Shown here: piece after piece, positions 49,865 to 62,203 of the stretch
Layout: each line of letters begins with the position of its first letter
Numbering within the stretch: the first letter of the stretch is position 1
Origin: BM003 sp963783695
Lineage (GTDB): Bacteria > Pseudomonadota > Gammaproteobacteria > Steroidobacterales > BM003
DNA length: 64,000 bases
Assembly: GCA_963783695.1 (NCBI GenBank)
Contig: CAWAOM010000001.1
Span: 434,001-498,000, forward strand
Reading direction: 5' to 3'
Program-made: the position numbers and the translations under genes
Notes under the pieces: generated by a model
Databases searched by the model: none
The model's input: the letters and a program-made list of their open reading frames with translations, nothing else
What the model was told of the DNA's origin: nothing

Positions 49865-52800
49865 TCAACGTTCCCAGTAAAAGGCTTTTCTTTCACGCGG
49901 ATGGTTGCCGATTTCGTGCATCGACATTGCGTCATAGAGTCGCCCGTTTACCATGACGTACTTGACCTTCTCGCTGTTGCGGATGTCTGTCAGAGGGTTG
50001 GCCTCAAGTATGATCAGATCCGCGAGTTTGCCTTTCTCCAGAGATCCGATGTCCTTGTCCATGCCGAGGTAGGTTGCGCCATTGATCGTCGCGGCTTTTA
50101 GCACTTCATGCGGTGTCATCCCGCCCTGTGCCAGCATCCACATCTCCCAATGCGCACCGAGACCTTCGCGCTGGCCGTGCGCCCCGATCTGCACCGAAAC
50201 GCCAGCAGCCGACAGTTCGGTCGCGCCACGGGCAATATCGATATGGTTGTATTCTTCCTCCGGGGCAATCATGCGGCGCCGCGTCCGCGGATCGAGAACT
50301 TCGCGCGGTACGAATTGCGTAAGCCTTTCATGCGCAAATACGTCCGATTCCTGGTACCAGTAATTTTCTCCCCAGATGCCGCCGTAAGCGACAACCAGCG
50401 TCGGTGTGTAGCCGACACTGGTCTGCGACCACAGTTGCACGACGTCGTCGTAAATCCGCGCCAGCGGCAGGCTGTGTTCGATGCCCGTGTGGCCGTCGAC
50501 GATCATGTTCATGTTGTGCTGGTACAGCGCACCGCCTTCGGGATATACATTGATTTCCAACTCGCGCGCAGCGGTCAAAATCTGCTGGCGTTGATTGCGC
50601 CGCGGCTGATTGTAGCTCTTGACGCTTTCCGCACCGAGGGCGCGCATTCGGCGCAGGGTGGCACGGGCATCGTCGAGGCTATCGATCTCCGCCGTGAATT
50701 GCGTGCTTGCGCCGTAAAGAATCGTCCCGGTCGAGAAAATGCGCGGCGCCGTGATCAGGCCTGCGCGCGCCATTTCCTTGGCGGTGAAGATCTCACTCGA
50801 GTCGTTTGACGGGTCATGAATCGTGGTAACTCCGAATGCCAGCGTCGCATAGTTGACCCAGTTTTGCTGTGGAATGATCTCGGCGCTGCCTTGCGGCCCG
50901 TGCCAGTGCGCATCGACGATGCCGGGCATCACCGTCATCCCGCCCGCCAGCAGTGTCTCCGCATCGTCCGGAATCCTGACTTCGATCCTTGGCCCGGCCG
51001 CGCTGATCCGGTTGCCCTCGATCACGATGACGCCATCCTCGATGACTTCATCGCCATTCATCGTGATGATGCGTACTCCGGCAATGGCAATCTTGCCATC
51101 CGGTTTGTCTAGTTCCTGCTCGAAACCGAGCGCGACTCGCGCCGCGTCATCGGGTTCCCCCGCGCCCTTGGCGGAGTCGATTTCCAGCGCAAACAGATCC
51201 GGGCCCAACGACCAGTAAAGGGTGCGGCTGTCGCTTGACCAGTTGAGGTAGTCGCCGGCATCGTCAGTGAGGCGTTTTACCCCGGCGGATTTCATATCCG
51301 GACTGACTTCGAGCGTTTTGCCGATCCCTGGAACCGGCACGAGGTAGACCTGGAAGCGCTCCTGCACGGCAAGCCACTTGCCGTCCGGGGAAATGACAAA
51401 GTCGCTGGCGAACTTGCTCTTTGCCATGACGTGCTCAGCGCCGTCTGAAAGGCGCCGGCTGATCAGCAGCAGTTCGTTGTCCTCGCCCTCACGAACCAGG
51501 TAGAGATGATCGCGGTCGGCGCCAAATCGCGGTCTGTCACCTTCGCGGGTCAGAAAATCGGCTTCCCCGCCGCGCGCGGATACTTCGTAGACGCCGGGTT
51601 CCTCGCCCCACCATGGCGCGCGCAACACATTCCCCGCCAGTTTGCGGTAGACGATACTCTGTCCATCCGGGGCAAAGCGCGGTTCGACGTAATGACCAGG
51701 ATCCGGCGTCACCACTTCGCTGCGGCCGCCATCGGCGTCGATGACACGCACCGCGCCGAGTTCCTCGTCACTCCAGCTGACGTAGACGATTTTGCGACCG
51801 TCACGCGAGAACGACGGGTAGAACTCGAAATGCTCGTCCTGCGAAGTCAGGCGTTGGGTTTCTCCACCCGCCAGGTTTCTGACATACAGATGGCCCATCG
51901 CCGAAAACACGACCCGCTTGCCGTCCGGTGACATCTCCGGCCAGCGCAACATGCGTGACGTAAATTTATCCGGGGCGACAGTGACCGGAAAATGAACGGC
52001 TTCGCGCGCCTCCAGCGTGGTTGCGACCCTGAACTCGATCGGCTGAGTCTGGCCACTCGTGGCATCGACCCGCAGAATTTTGCCCCCGGCCCATGCAAGG
52101 ATCGCGCTACCGTCCGGCAGCCACGCCATGTTGGGATACACGCCATGGATGGACCATATTTCCTGGTTGTCCCGGTCCAGGCCGTCGTACAACGCCGTCT
52201 CGACACCGCTGCTAACGTCTTTTACGAACAAAACACTCTGGCCGCGAACTCTGCGCACAAAAGCGATGGATTTGCCATCCGGAGACGGCAGCGGACGGAC
52301 TGCGCCGCCGGCGCCACCGATATAGGCGCGATCCTCGCCGGTGGCGCGGTCAAGACGGCGGATCTGGAAGATCTGGCCGTTAGCATCCTTGTTGTATTGG
52401 AAAGTCGCGCCGGGGCTGGCATCGAGGCTGTAATAGAGGTACTTGCCGTCAGGAGAAAACGCGGGTTCGTTTATGTCCTTCTGATCGCTGCGTTTTTCGA
52501 TGACCTGAAGGCCATCGCCGCCGCCGCGATAGTAGAACCAGATTTCGCCTGCGCCCAGCGACCGACGCTTGGTGAAATGCTTGCGCACCGCGATGAAGCG
52601 GCCATCGGGCGACCACGCGGGGTTGTGAACAAGGCGGAAATCCTCCTTGCTGACCTGGGTCGGGTCGGACCCGTCCGCGCCCATGATCCACAGGTTGTCG
52701 GCACCGTCGCGGTCGCTGATGAACGCGATGTGGCGACCGTCAGGACTGAAGCGCGGCTGCATGTCCCAGGCCATGCCGGATGCCAGCGCCTTCGCCCGGC

Positions 52801-53041
52801 CACCTGTCACCGGCATGGTGTAGATGTCGCCAAGGAGGTCGAAAACGATCGTATTGCCATCCGGACTGATATCGACGCTGAGCCAGGTGCCTTCGGTGGT
52901 ATCAATCGCGATTGACGTGGCCGCTCCGGGCGGATCGCTGATATCCCATTTCGTATCGTTGTCTGCCGCGGCCGCCGCAGCGTCGAGCGCCAGTGCCGGG
53001 AGCAAAATCAGAGTGCAGCGTGCAAGGTAGTGTTTAAACAT
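49865..53041 (-). CDS. Amidohydrolase with N-terminal TolB-like beta-propeller
   Basis: A 1058-residue secreted protein. A signal peptide (about 1-27) precedes a PD40/WD40-like propeller (about 45-640) with many FSPDG/WSPDGR repeats. A metal-dependent amidohydrolase domain follows (about 660-1050), with VMPGIVDAHWHGP (metal-binding HxH), DGHTGIEHSLP and a terminal GSLEKGKLADLIILEANPL. It resembles the periplasmic amidohydrolase/peptidase fusions of gammaproteobacteria. Substrates are unknown; peptides or cyclic amides are possible. The stop overlaps the region before the ABC ATPase gene. Confidence 0.88.
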   Translation of the reverse strand: MFKHYLARCTLILLPALALDAAAAAADNDTKWDISDPPGAATSIAIDTTEGTWLSVDISPDGNTIVFDLLGDIYTMPVTGGRAKALASGMAWDMQPRFSPDGRHIAFISDRDGADNLWIMGADGSDPTQVSKEDFRLVHNPAWSPDGRFIAVRKHFTKRRSLGAGEIWFYYRGGGDGLQVIEKRSDQKDINEPAFSPDGKYLYYSLDASPGATFQYNKDANGQIFQIRRLDRATGEDRAYIGGAGGAVRPLPSPDGKSIAFVRRVRGQSVLFVKDVSSGVETALYDGLDRDNQEIWSIHGVYPNMAWLPDGSAILAWAGGKILRVDATSGQTQPIEFRVATTLEAREAVHFPVTVAPDKFTSRMLRWPEMSPDGKRVVFSAMGHLYVRNLAGGETQRLTSQDEHFEFYPSFSRDGRKIVYVSWSDEELGAVRVIDADGGRSEVVTPDPGHYVEPRFAPDGQSIVYRKLAGNVLRAPWWGEEPGVYEVSARGGEADFLTREGDRPRFGADRDHLYLVREGEDNELLLISRRLSDGAEHVMAKSKFASDFVISPDGKWLAVQERFQVYLVPVPGIGKTLEVSPDMKSAGVKRLTDDAGDYLNWSSDSRTLYWSLGPDLFALEIDSAKGAGEPDDAARVALGFEQELDKPDGKIAIAGVRIITMNGDEVIEDGVIVIEGNRISAAGPRIEVRIPDDAETLLAGGMTVMPGIVDAHWHGPQGSAEIIPQQNWVNYATLAFGVTTIHDPSNDSSEIFTAKEMARAGLITAPRIFSTGTILYGASTQFTAEIDSLDDARATLRRMRALGAESVKSYNQPRRNQRQQILTAARELEINVYPEGGALYQHNMNMIVDGHTGIEHSLPLARIYDDVVQLWSQTSVGYTPTLVVAYGGIWGENYWYQESDVFAHERLTQFVPREVLDPRTRRRMIAPEEEYNHIDIARGATELSAAGVSVQIGAHGQREGLGAHWEMWMLAQGGMTPHEVLKAATINGATYLGMDKDIGSLEKGKLADLIILEANPLTDIRNSEKVKYVMVNGRLYDAMSMHEIGNHPRERKAFYWER

Positions 53042-53198
53042 GTGATGTTCCGTCCCGATCGAGCGACAGCTTGCGCAAAGACGCGAATGCTAACGCAATC
53101 GGGACCGGGACGTCACACCGGCCATGCCGTTGTGTCTTGCGGCGAAGGCGGCGCTCGGGCACCCTTGCCTCGCCGTCCCACAGCGTAAAGGCCAGCGA

Positions 53199-55229
53199 AT
53201 GCATCAGCACTATCCCAATTTATTTTCGCCGCTCAAAGTCGGTGGAATCACATTGCCGAACCGGGTCCTGATGGGATCCATGCACACCGGACTCGAAGAC
53301 AAGGCCAGGGATTTCGGCATTCTCGCCGAGTATTTCGCCGAGCGCGCCCGCGGCGGCGTGGGTCTGATAGTAACGGGAGGCATCGCGCCCAACATCGTAG
53401 GCGGTGTGGCGCCTCTGGCGGGAAAGCTAAGCTCGCGGCGTGAGCTTGCGCGGCACCGCAAGGTAACGAACGCTGTGGCCAATGCCGACGGCCGAATTTG
53501 CATGCAGATTCTGCATGCCGGTCGCTATGCTTATCATCCGCTTGCGGTTGCACCGTCAAAAATTCGTTCTCCGATATCGCCTTTTCGCCCGCGCGGGCTC
53601 AGTACGCGCGGCGTCGCGCGGCAGATCGACGATTTTGTCCGTTGCGCGACACTGGCCGCGGAGGCTGGTTATCACGGCGTCGAGGTGATGGGTTCGGAGG
53701 GCTACCTGATCAACGAGTTTTTGGTTGCCAACACCAACCAGAGAGACGATGAGTGGGGGGGGGAGTTCGAACGGCGCATGCGTTTCCCGGTGGAGATCGT
53801 GCGCAGGATACGCGCTGCAACGGGCCCGGATTTTGTCATCATCTATCGTCTTTCGATGCTCGATCTAGTGCCCGGCGGCAGTTCCTGGGACGAGGTTGTC
53901 ACACTGGCCAAGGCGATCGAGGCGGCCGGCGCCAGCATTATCAACACCGGAATCGGCTGGCATGAAGCGCGTATTCCGACGATTGCGACGATGGTGCCGC
54001 GCGGTGCGTTTAGCTGGGTCACCCGGCGTTTGCGCGGGACGGTGTCAATACCGCTCGTCGCCACCAACAGAATCAACACCCCTGAGCTGGCGGAACAGGT
54101 GCTTGCGGACGGTTGCGCGGACATGGTGTCGATGGCTCGGCCGCTGCTGGCCGATGCCGAATTCGTGCTGAAAGCCGGGCAGGGAAGGGCGGATGAGATC
54201 AATACCTGCATCGCCTGTAACCAGGCATGCCTTGATCATGCATTCGCCGGGAAACGTGCCTCGTGCCTCGTCAACCCACGCGCTTGTCACGAAACCGAAC
54301 TGGTCGGCAAAGCGGCGCAAACGCCGCGCAGGGTTGCCGTGGTGGGTGCCGGGCCGGCCGGTCTGTCATTTGCGGTGACGGCGGCGCAATGCGGTCACCA
54401 GGTCACATTGTATGAGGCGGCGGAGCGGATCGGCGGTCAGTTTCTGATGGCAATGCGTATACCGGGCAAGGAGGATTACGCCGAGACCGTTCGTTATTAC
54501 GCCCGCCAGCTCGAGCTTTGTGGTGTAACGATCCGCATTGGCCATGCTGTCAGCGCGGCCGAAATTGCCCAGAGTGGTGCGGACACGGTTGTGGTTGCGA
54601 CCGGTGTCCGGCCGCGGGTGCCGCAGCTCGAGGGCATCGAAAGCGGTAAAGTTCTCAGCTATGCGGACGTGCTGGAAGGACGCGCGACCGCGGGCAAGCG
54701 TGTCGCAATTATAGGTGCCGGCGGGATTGGTTTTGATACGGCCGAGTTCCTCGCTCACACGCCGGTCCCGGAAGCGGAGGCGACGCCGACATTCATGCGC
54801 GAGTGGGGCGTCGATATCGAGTATCAGCATCGCGGCGGCGTTCTTCCGGAGGGGCCGCGCCCGGTCGACCCCGCGCGCAAGATCTATCTTTTGCAGCGAA
54901 AATCGAGCAAGCCCGGCGCAGGCCTCGGCAAGACGACGGGCTGGATTCACCGCTTGTCACTGCGTCATCGCGGTGTCGAGATGATTGCTGGTGTCTCGTA
55001 CGAGAAGATCGATGCGAGCGGGCTGCATATCACCGTTGGCGGGCAGCCGCGCTGTCTCGAGGTCGATCACGTCATTGTCTGTGCCGGACAGGAGTCACGG
55101 CGTGAACTCGCGGACGAGCTCGGGCAGGGTTCGCTGGACATTCATGTGATCGGCGGTGCAGACGTTGCGGCGGAACTCGATGCGAAAAGGGCGATCGATC
55201 AGGGCACGCGTCTGGCGATGAGTCTGTGA
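53199..55229 (+). CDS. fadH: 2,4-dienoyl-CoA reductase (NADPH), FadH-like
   Basis: A 676-residue flavoprotein close to FadH in length (about 672). The OYE-like N-terminal domain reads MHQHYPNLFSPLKVGGITLPNRVLMGSMHTGLED. An iron-sulfur cluster site follows (CIACNQACLDHAFAGKRASCLVNP), then FAD/NADPH domains (VVGAGPAGLSFAV; IIGAGGIGFDTAEFL). It reduces 2,4-dienoyl-CoA during oxidation of unsaturated fatty acids. ATG 53199 matches the family start; an upstream in-frame start at 53124 is an extension. It is divergent from the amidohydrolase gene. Confidence 0.92.
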   Translation: MHQHYPNLFSPLKVGGITLPNRVLMGSMHTGLEDKARDFGILAEYFAERARGGVGLIVTGGIAPNIVGGVAPLAGKLSSRRELARHRKVTNAVANADGRICMQILHAGRYAYHPLAVAPSKIRSPISPFRPRGLSTRGVARQIDDFVRCATLAAEAGYHGVEVMGSEGYLINEFLVANTNQRDDEWGGEFERRMRFPVEIVRRIRAATGPDFVIIYRLSMLDLVPGGSSWDEVVTLAKAIEAAGASIINTGIGWHEARIPTIATMVPRGAFSWVTRRLRGTVSIPLVATNRINTPELAEQVLADGCADMVSMARPLLADAEFVLKAGQGRADEINTCIACNQACLDHAFAGKRASCLVNPRACHETELVGKAAQTPRRVAVVGAGPAGLSFAVTAAQCGHQVTLYEAAERIGGQFLMAMRIPGKEDYAETVRYYARQLELCGVTIRIGHAVSAAEIAQSGADTVVVATGVRPRVPQLEGIESGKVLSYADVLEGRATAGKRVAIIGAGGIGFDTAEFLAHTPVPEAEATPTFMREWGVDIEYQHRGGVLPEGPRPVDPARKIYLLQRKSSKPGAGLGKTTGWIHRLSLRHRGVEMIAGVSYEKIDASGLHITVGGQPRCLEVDHVIVCAGQESRRELADELGQGSLDIHVIGGADVAAELDAKRAIDQGTRLAMSL

Positions 55230-55344
55230 GCGCGATCAGCGGCGATTTCTGCCCGGATGTCACTTGCGGACGAAAGATGGCGTTGCCGGTGGCTTGTTTG
55301 TCCCGCGCCGAATCAGTCTCTGCGGCGACCTCCGCTGCCCGTGC

Positions 55345-56097
55345 ATGAGCTCACCGCTCAATAATCAGTTTGACCTGCTGGCTGACGCGGCAGCGATCGG
55401 TGGACTTAGCGTGCGTCGTAGCAGCAGGGCCAGGCGCATGAGCATCCGGGTCGATCCACTGGGTAGCGTGGAGGTTGTCGTGCCCGCTCGCGCCCGCCCG
55501 CCCGAGGTACGCTCCTTTGTGGAAGAGAACCGTGCGTGGATCGAGCGTGCCCGTCACCATATGACCGGAGGTGTGGCTCGGCAATCCATGGAACGGCCGC
55601 AGCATATTGCGTTGAAAGCGATCGGTCGCGAGCGTGAAGTGTCCTATCACGACACGGATGCGCGCCGGCTGAGTCTGAAAGACGATGGCCGACGAATTGT
55701 TATCAGCGGAGCACTTCACGAGCAGCGTGACGTTTTCCGGGTTCTGATTAACTGGCTCAAAGGCGAGGCGCGCAAGGCCTTGCCGCCACGCCTCGATGCG
55801 CTGGGGCAAGGCTTCGGCCTGAATCATCAGCGGGTGCAGATTCGTGCCCAGCGCAGCCGCTGGGGAAGTTGCTCGCAACAAGGCACTATCAGCCTGAACT
55901 GCACACTGATGTTGCTTGATGAGTGTCTGGTGCGTTATCTGCTCGTCCATGAATTGTGCCACCTGCGCCATATGAATCACTCACGCAGGTTTTGGCGTCT
56001 GGTCGAACAGTGTGAGGCGAATTACAAGGAACTGGACCGGCGGCTGGCGCGGGCGTGGTCCGAATTGCCAGGCTGGGCGCTGGTTGGCCGCTGCTAA
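55345..56097 (+). CDS. YgjP/SprT-like metallopeptidase (DUF45)
   Basis: A 250-residue protein. The zinc site HELCHLRHMNHSRRFW (H-E-x-x-H with third His in NHS) near residue 205 and the RSRWGSCSQQGTISLN segment place it in the YgjP/DUF45 metallopeptidase family. The N-terminal SSRARRMSIRVDP segment also fits. ATG 55345 is used; a longer frame from 55264 is open, but the added residues do not fit the family. Its role may be in DNA or RNA-protein processing, but this is not settled. Confidence 0.82.
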   Translation: MSSPLNNQFDLLADAAAIGGLSVRRSSRARRMSIRVDPLGSVEVVVPARARPPEVRSFVEENRAWIERARHHMTGGVARQSMERPQHIALKAIGREREVSYHDTDARRLSLKDDGRRIVISGALHEQRDVFRVLINWLKGEARKALPPRLDALGQGFGLNHQRVQIRAQRSRWGSCSQQGTISLNCTLMLLDECLVRYLLVHELCHLRHMNHSRRFWRLVEQCEANYKELDRRLARAWSELPGWALVGRC

Positions 56098-56134
56098 CGG
56101 CAGATCCAAATGACGAATAACCGGGAGACCCCGC

Positions 56135-56734
56135 ATGAATTTCAGTCCTGACGCCGCCGGTGTGCGCGGTTTGCTGATCGCGAATGGCGTTATCTATTTG
56201 CTGCAAGGCCTGCTTGGCGTCAAATTCCTGGTGTTGTTTTCGTTGTTGCCGTATCCGGACACGTTGCCGTGGCAGTTGCTGACCTATGGTTTTCTGCATG
56301 GTGGTCTGATGCACCTGGTGTTCAACATGTACGGATTGTGGATATTCGGGACACAGGTCGAACATGTGTGGGGCACGCAGCGATTCGTCACCTATTACCT
56401 TGTTTGCGTGATCGGCGCCGCCATTGTGCAACTCATCGTCGGTGCCTTTACCGGTTCGCGCGCGCCGACGGTGGGCGCATCGGGCGGCGTTTTTGGCCTG
56501 TTACTCGCCTTTGCATTGATGTTCCCGAAACAAAAACTGATGTTGTTGTTTCCGCCGATCCCGATTACCGCAATGTGGTTTGCGATTGGTTACGGGCTGT
56601 TGTCGCTATGGCTGGGGGTGACCGGCTCGGCTGCGGGTGTGGCTCATTTTGCCCACCTCGGCGGCATGATCTTCGGTTTCCTGTTGATCCAGTACTGGCG
56701 CTCCAGCGCGCGTGGCAAAGGCCGACGGCGTTAG
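56135..56734 (+). CDS. Rhomboid family intramembrane serine protease
   Basis: A 199-residue membrane protein with six predicted helices. The catalytic serine is in GASGGVFGLL and the catalytic histidine in AHFAHLGGMIFG; the NMYGLWIFG helix 2 pattern and an N-terminal HGGLMHLVFN fit GlpG-like rhomboids. It cleaves transmembrane substrates within the inner membrane. It is followed by the SGNH hydrolase gene 32 bases later. Confidence 0.92.
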   Translation: MNFSPDAAGVRGLLIANGVIYLLQGLLGVKFLVLFSLLPYPDTLPWQLLTYGFLHGGLMHLVFNMYGLWIFGTQVEHVWGTQRFVTYYLVCVIGAAIVQLIVGAFTGSRAPTVGASGGVFGLLLAFALMFPKQKLMLLFPPIPITAMWFAIGYGLLSLWLGVTGSAAGVAHFAHLGGMIFGFLLIQYWRSSARGKGRRR

Positions 56735-56766
56735 CCAGCGGTGCTGTCGCTACCGGTGCCATTGCC

Positions 56767-57525
56767 ATGAGCCGACTCGAATTGCTGTGGTGGACGTCGC
56801 TCACGACGCTGCCGGTATTGTTGCCACAGGCATTATATGCACGCATTCGCACGCAGCGCTTGCCGCAGGCAGGACCGCCATGGCAAGGCGTATGCGGCAC
56901 CGCGGGCAGGCGGGTGCGTCTTGCGGTCGTCGGCGATTCCACTGTCGCCGGTGTAGGTGCCGGAGACCAGCGGCTGGCGGTGGCGGGTCGGACCGCTGCT
57001 GCGCTTGCCGGGTCCGGCGAGCACTGTATCAAGTGGCATGCGTTTGGCCGCAATGGGGCGACGGTTGCCGATATCGAACGTGAATTCGTGGCGCCGGCAA
57101 TTGCCTTCCGTCCGGACATCGTATTGCTAAGTGTCGGGGTCAACGACACGACGGCGATGACGTCGCGGCGACGCTGGCGGGATGGGCTGGTCGCAGTCGC
57201 GGACGCATTTCACGCCTCGGGCGTGGCCACCGTTGCGGTGTCGCGCCTGCCGCCGATGCATTTGTTCAGTGCCCTTCCGCAACCGCTGCGGGCATTCCTC
57301 GGTATGCGTGCCCGTATCCTCGATCAGGATTTACAGCGATTGGCAGGCGGACACCGCTGCCTGATCTATCTTGACGTCCGCTTTGAGCCGCGACCGGAAT
57401 TTCTCGCGGAGGATGGTTACCATCCATCGGCAGCAGGCTGTGCAGTGTGGGGTCAGGGTCTGGCCGCGGGTTTGCGCGAGCGCGTCGACGCGCTCAGCCC
57501 TGATCGAGTAGCTCGCGCAGATTGA
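56767..57525 (+). CDS. SGNH/GDSL hydrolase family protein
   Basis: A 252-residue esterase-like protein. Block I is VVGDSTVAGVGAG (Ser), block III is VGVNDTT (Gly/Asn), and block V is EDGYHPSAAG (Asp/His). An N-terminal hydrophobic segment (about 5-20) may be a signal anchor. Long open frames upstream of ATG 56767 lie inside the rhomboid gene and are not used. The 3' end overlaps the convergent DUF2333 gene by about 32 bases, an unusual but common arrangement in compact genomes. Confidence 0.87.
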   Translation: MSRLELLWWTSLTTLPVLLPQALYARIRTQRLPQAGPPWQGVCGTAGRRVRLAVVGDSTVAGVGAGDQRLAVAGRTAAALAGSGEHCIKWHAFGRNGATVADIEREFVAPAIAFRPDIVLLSVGVNDTTAMTSRRRWRDGLVAVADAFHASGVATVAVSRLPPMHLFSALPQPLRAFLGMRARILDQDLQRLAGGHRCLIYLDVRFEPRPEFLAEDGYHPSAAGCAVWGQGLAAGLRERVDALSPDRVARAD

Positions 57526-58561
57526 TGACCGCTGAATTCGCCCGTGACAGATACGACGCCATGACCAGCGAGTGATTCGGGAACAGGCCGAACCCCTTGC
57601 CGTTCATTACCAGCGGGCTGCGCATCGGTGACAGGCTCTCTTCGAGTTCGCGGATGATCTGGCGCAGACTAACGACTGCGTTTTTGTCTTCGAGCACCTG
57701 TTCAAAATCAAACTGCGCGGCGCGCAGGAAATGCAGCAATGCCCAGGCTGTGCCGCGCGCCTGATAGAAAACATCGTCGATCTCCAGCCACGGCGTTCTG
57801 ACCAAACGATCGGCAGAACGCGGAGTTGCCATTTCTGCTGCGCGCTCGCCCGCCAGGTCGGTGTCAACACGCACCTGGCCGACGCTCGCGCTCAATTGTT
57901 GCGACAGGTTGCCGAGCCGTTTCTCCACGACGATCAGCCATTCACGCAGGTTGTCGGCACGCGCATAAAACTGGGTCTCGCTCTGGGTCTCGTCTTCGAG
58001 ACGTACGAGGTAAGCCTGCAAATGGCGAATGCCCTCTCGGTATTTGCGTTCGCTGGCCGGCAACATCCAGGAATCATGATTGAAATTGAAGGCGGGTTCG
58101 GCCTGGGCCAGGTCCGAATCTTCCGCTGACTGCGATTGGGAGCGCGAATAATCGTTGCGCAATGCCTTGGTCAGATCACGAATCTGGATGATGACACCCT
58201 GTTCCCAGTTCGGCATGTTGTCCAGGAAGACGCTCGGCGGTGTAATGTCATTACTGAGAAAGCCGCCGGGTTTGTCGAGTAACGTCTGCGAGACCCGGAT
58301 GAGTGTTTCCGTGGTGCTGTAACCGGTTACGGCCCGGCCAGCTTCATCTTTGCCGGTCACCCAGAACAGATCCGGTTCGCGGGACCACATCCACGCCAAA
58401 ACGATCTGAACTAGCAAAAAGAGCGCAATTCCACCGATTATCAGTGTCTTGCGTGTGCTTGTGCCGGCTGCGTCAGTGCTCGTTTCGGGCTGACGTCTGA
58501 ACCTCTCCCCGATTCGGGCTGTGCTGTCGCGTAACCGTTCAATCCACTGTGCCATGATCAT
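57494..58561 (-). CDS. DUF2333 family inner-membrane protein
   Basis: A 355-residue protein with one N-terminal transmembrane helix (about 39-59, LIIGGIALFLLVQIVLAWMW) and a large periplasmic region with helical character. Features such as DEAGRAVTGYSTTETLI, PGGFLSNDITPPSVFLDNMPNWEQG and the C-terminal FPNHSLVMASYLSRANSA match DUF2333, found mainly in gammaproteobacteria. Function unknown. The start is ATG 58561, with a second ATG two codons later. Confidence 0.88.
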   Translation of the reverse strand: MIMAQWIERLRDSTARIGERFRRQPETSTDAAGTSTRKTLIIGGIALFLLVQIVLAWMWSREPDLFWVTGKDEAGRAVTGYSTTETLIRVSQTLLDKPGGFLSNDITPPSVFLDNMPNWEQGVIIQIRDLTKALRNDYSRSQSQSAEDSDLAQAEPAFNFNHDSWMLPASERKYREGIRHLQAYLVRLEDETQSETQFYARADNLREWLIVVEKRLGNLSQQLSASVGQVRVDTDLAGERAAEMATPRSADRLVRTPWLEIDDVFYQARGTAWALLHFLRAAQFDFEQVLEDKNAVVSLRQIIRELEESLSPMRSPLVMNGKGFGLFPNHSLVMASYLSRANSAVINLRELLDQG

Positions 58562-58644
58562 CCCTGCTGTCTGAGGTGTTCCTGCCCAAGCGCAATGGTA
58601 GCGATATCATTAACGATCGGCATCGTTTTTTCCGGCTCCGGGTT

Positions 58645-59406
58645 TCACGCGGGGTCGAGCAGGGCGGCGCTCATCTGCGGCAGGATTGCGCCGGCGGTGC
58701 CGCTCAGCGCGAACTCGGCCAGCTTTGTCACCGGGGTCGGGCTCGGGTTGACCTCTACCAGTATGGCGCCGCTTCGAAGCGCGATTTCCATCAGGCCTGC
58801 AGCGGGGTAGACAAGCGACGACGTGCCGATGGACAGAAACACGTCGCAACGCTCAGCCGCCTGCTGCGCCGCATCGAGGGCCGCAGCCGGGATCGCTTCA
58901 CCGAACCATACGACATCGGGGCGCAGCATTCCGCCACAGGCCGGGCAGCGCGGTGGAACGTCGTCGCCGGGCGCTGGCTGCGCCACGACGATATGCTCAA
59001 TCGAGCATAAGTCGCGCATGATATTGCCGTGGTATTCGATGACATCTGTGCTGCCGGCGCGTTGGTGCAGGCCGTCGACGTTTTGTGTAATCAGGTTGAA
59101 TCGGGGCAGTATTCGCGCCATTCGTGCCAGCGCACCATGCCCCGGATTGGGTTGCGCTTCGCTGACCATTTCGCGCCGCCATGCATACCAGTCCCAGACC
59201 CGGCGTGGGTTGCGTGCGAAGGCCTCGGGCGTGGCGAGGTCCTCGGGGCGAAATTTCGCCCAGATACCGGTCTGCGCGTCACGGAATGTCGGGATACCGC
59301 TCTCCGCCGAAATCCCCGAGCCGGTAAGCACCGTCACTTCGCGCGAACGGCGTAGCGTTTCGATCAGTTGTGGAGGGACTTGCGTCATCAACGACTCGTC
59401 GGCCAT
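58645..59406 (-). CDS. cobB: Sirtuin-family NAD-dependent protein deacylase
   Basis: A 253-residue sirtuin. Motifs: TGSGISAESGIPTFRD, TQNVDGLHQRAG, EYHGN with the catalytic His, and WFGEAIP. WDWYAWRRE has the Tyr-x-x-Arg pair that lets class III sirtuins accept succinyl-lysine. Zinc ligands appear partly altered: PPRCPACGG carries the second pair, while the first region shows only LCSIEH with a single Cys. An upstream frame extends to 59601, but ATG 59406 gives the family start. It probably deacylates acyl-CoA synthetases among other proteins. Confidence 0.88.
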   Translation of the reverse strand: MADESLMTQVPPQLIETLRRSREVTVLTGSGISAESGIPTFRDAQTGIWAKFRPEDLATPEAFARNPRRVWDWYAWRREMVSEAQPNPGHGALARMARILPRFNLITQNVDGLHQRAGSTDVIEYHGNIMRDLCSIEHIVVAQPAPGDDVPPRCPACGGMLRPDVVWFGEAIPAAALDAAQQAAERCDVFLSIGTSSLVYPAAGLMEIALRSGAILVEVNPSPTPVTKLAEFALSGTAGAILPQMSAALLDPA

Positions 59407-59458
59407 CGAGAGCAGGCCGGCACCGGCGCGACAGCGCCGGCATCGGCCTGGTTTGTGC

Positions 59459-62134
<2,676 letters not shown>

Positions 62135-62183
62135 GAATGCTCCCGGGGGGGTAGGTTAGAGGGGATGCCAGCGAAGCCAGAGA

Positions 62184-62189
62184 ATTATA
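62184..62189 (-). promoter_or_regulatory. Probable -10 box of acnA
   Basis: On the minus strand the sequence TATAAT, preceded by CG, lies 50 bases upstream of the acnA start. No strong -35 element is visible at 17 bases, so this may be an activator-dependent promoter. It lies between mnmA and acnA. Confidence 0.4.
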
Positions 62190-62203
62190 CGGAATCGGCA
62201 GGT

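Noticed and set aside
53199..55229. Old yellow enzyme or xenobiotic reductase instead of FadH
   Set aside because: Length, the four-cysteine iron-sulfur site and the C-terminal FAD/NADPH domains fit FadH; other family members of the same architecture (e.g. trimethylamine dehydrogenase-like) remain a minor possibility.
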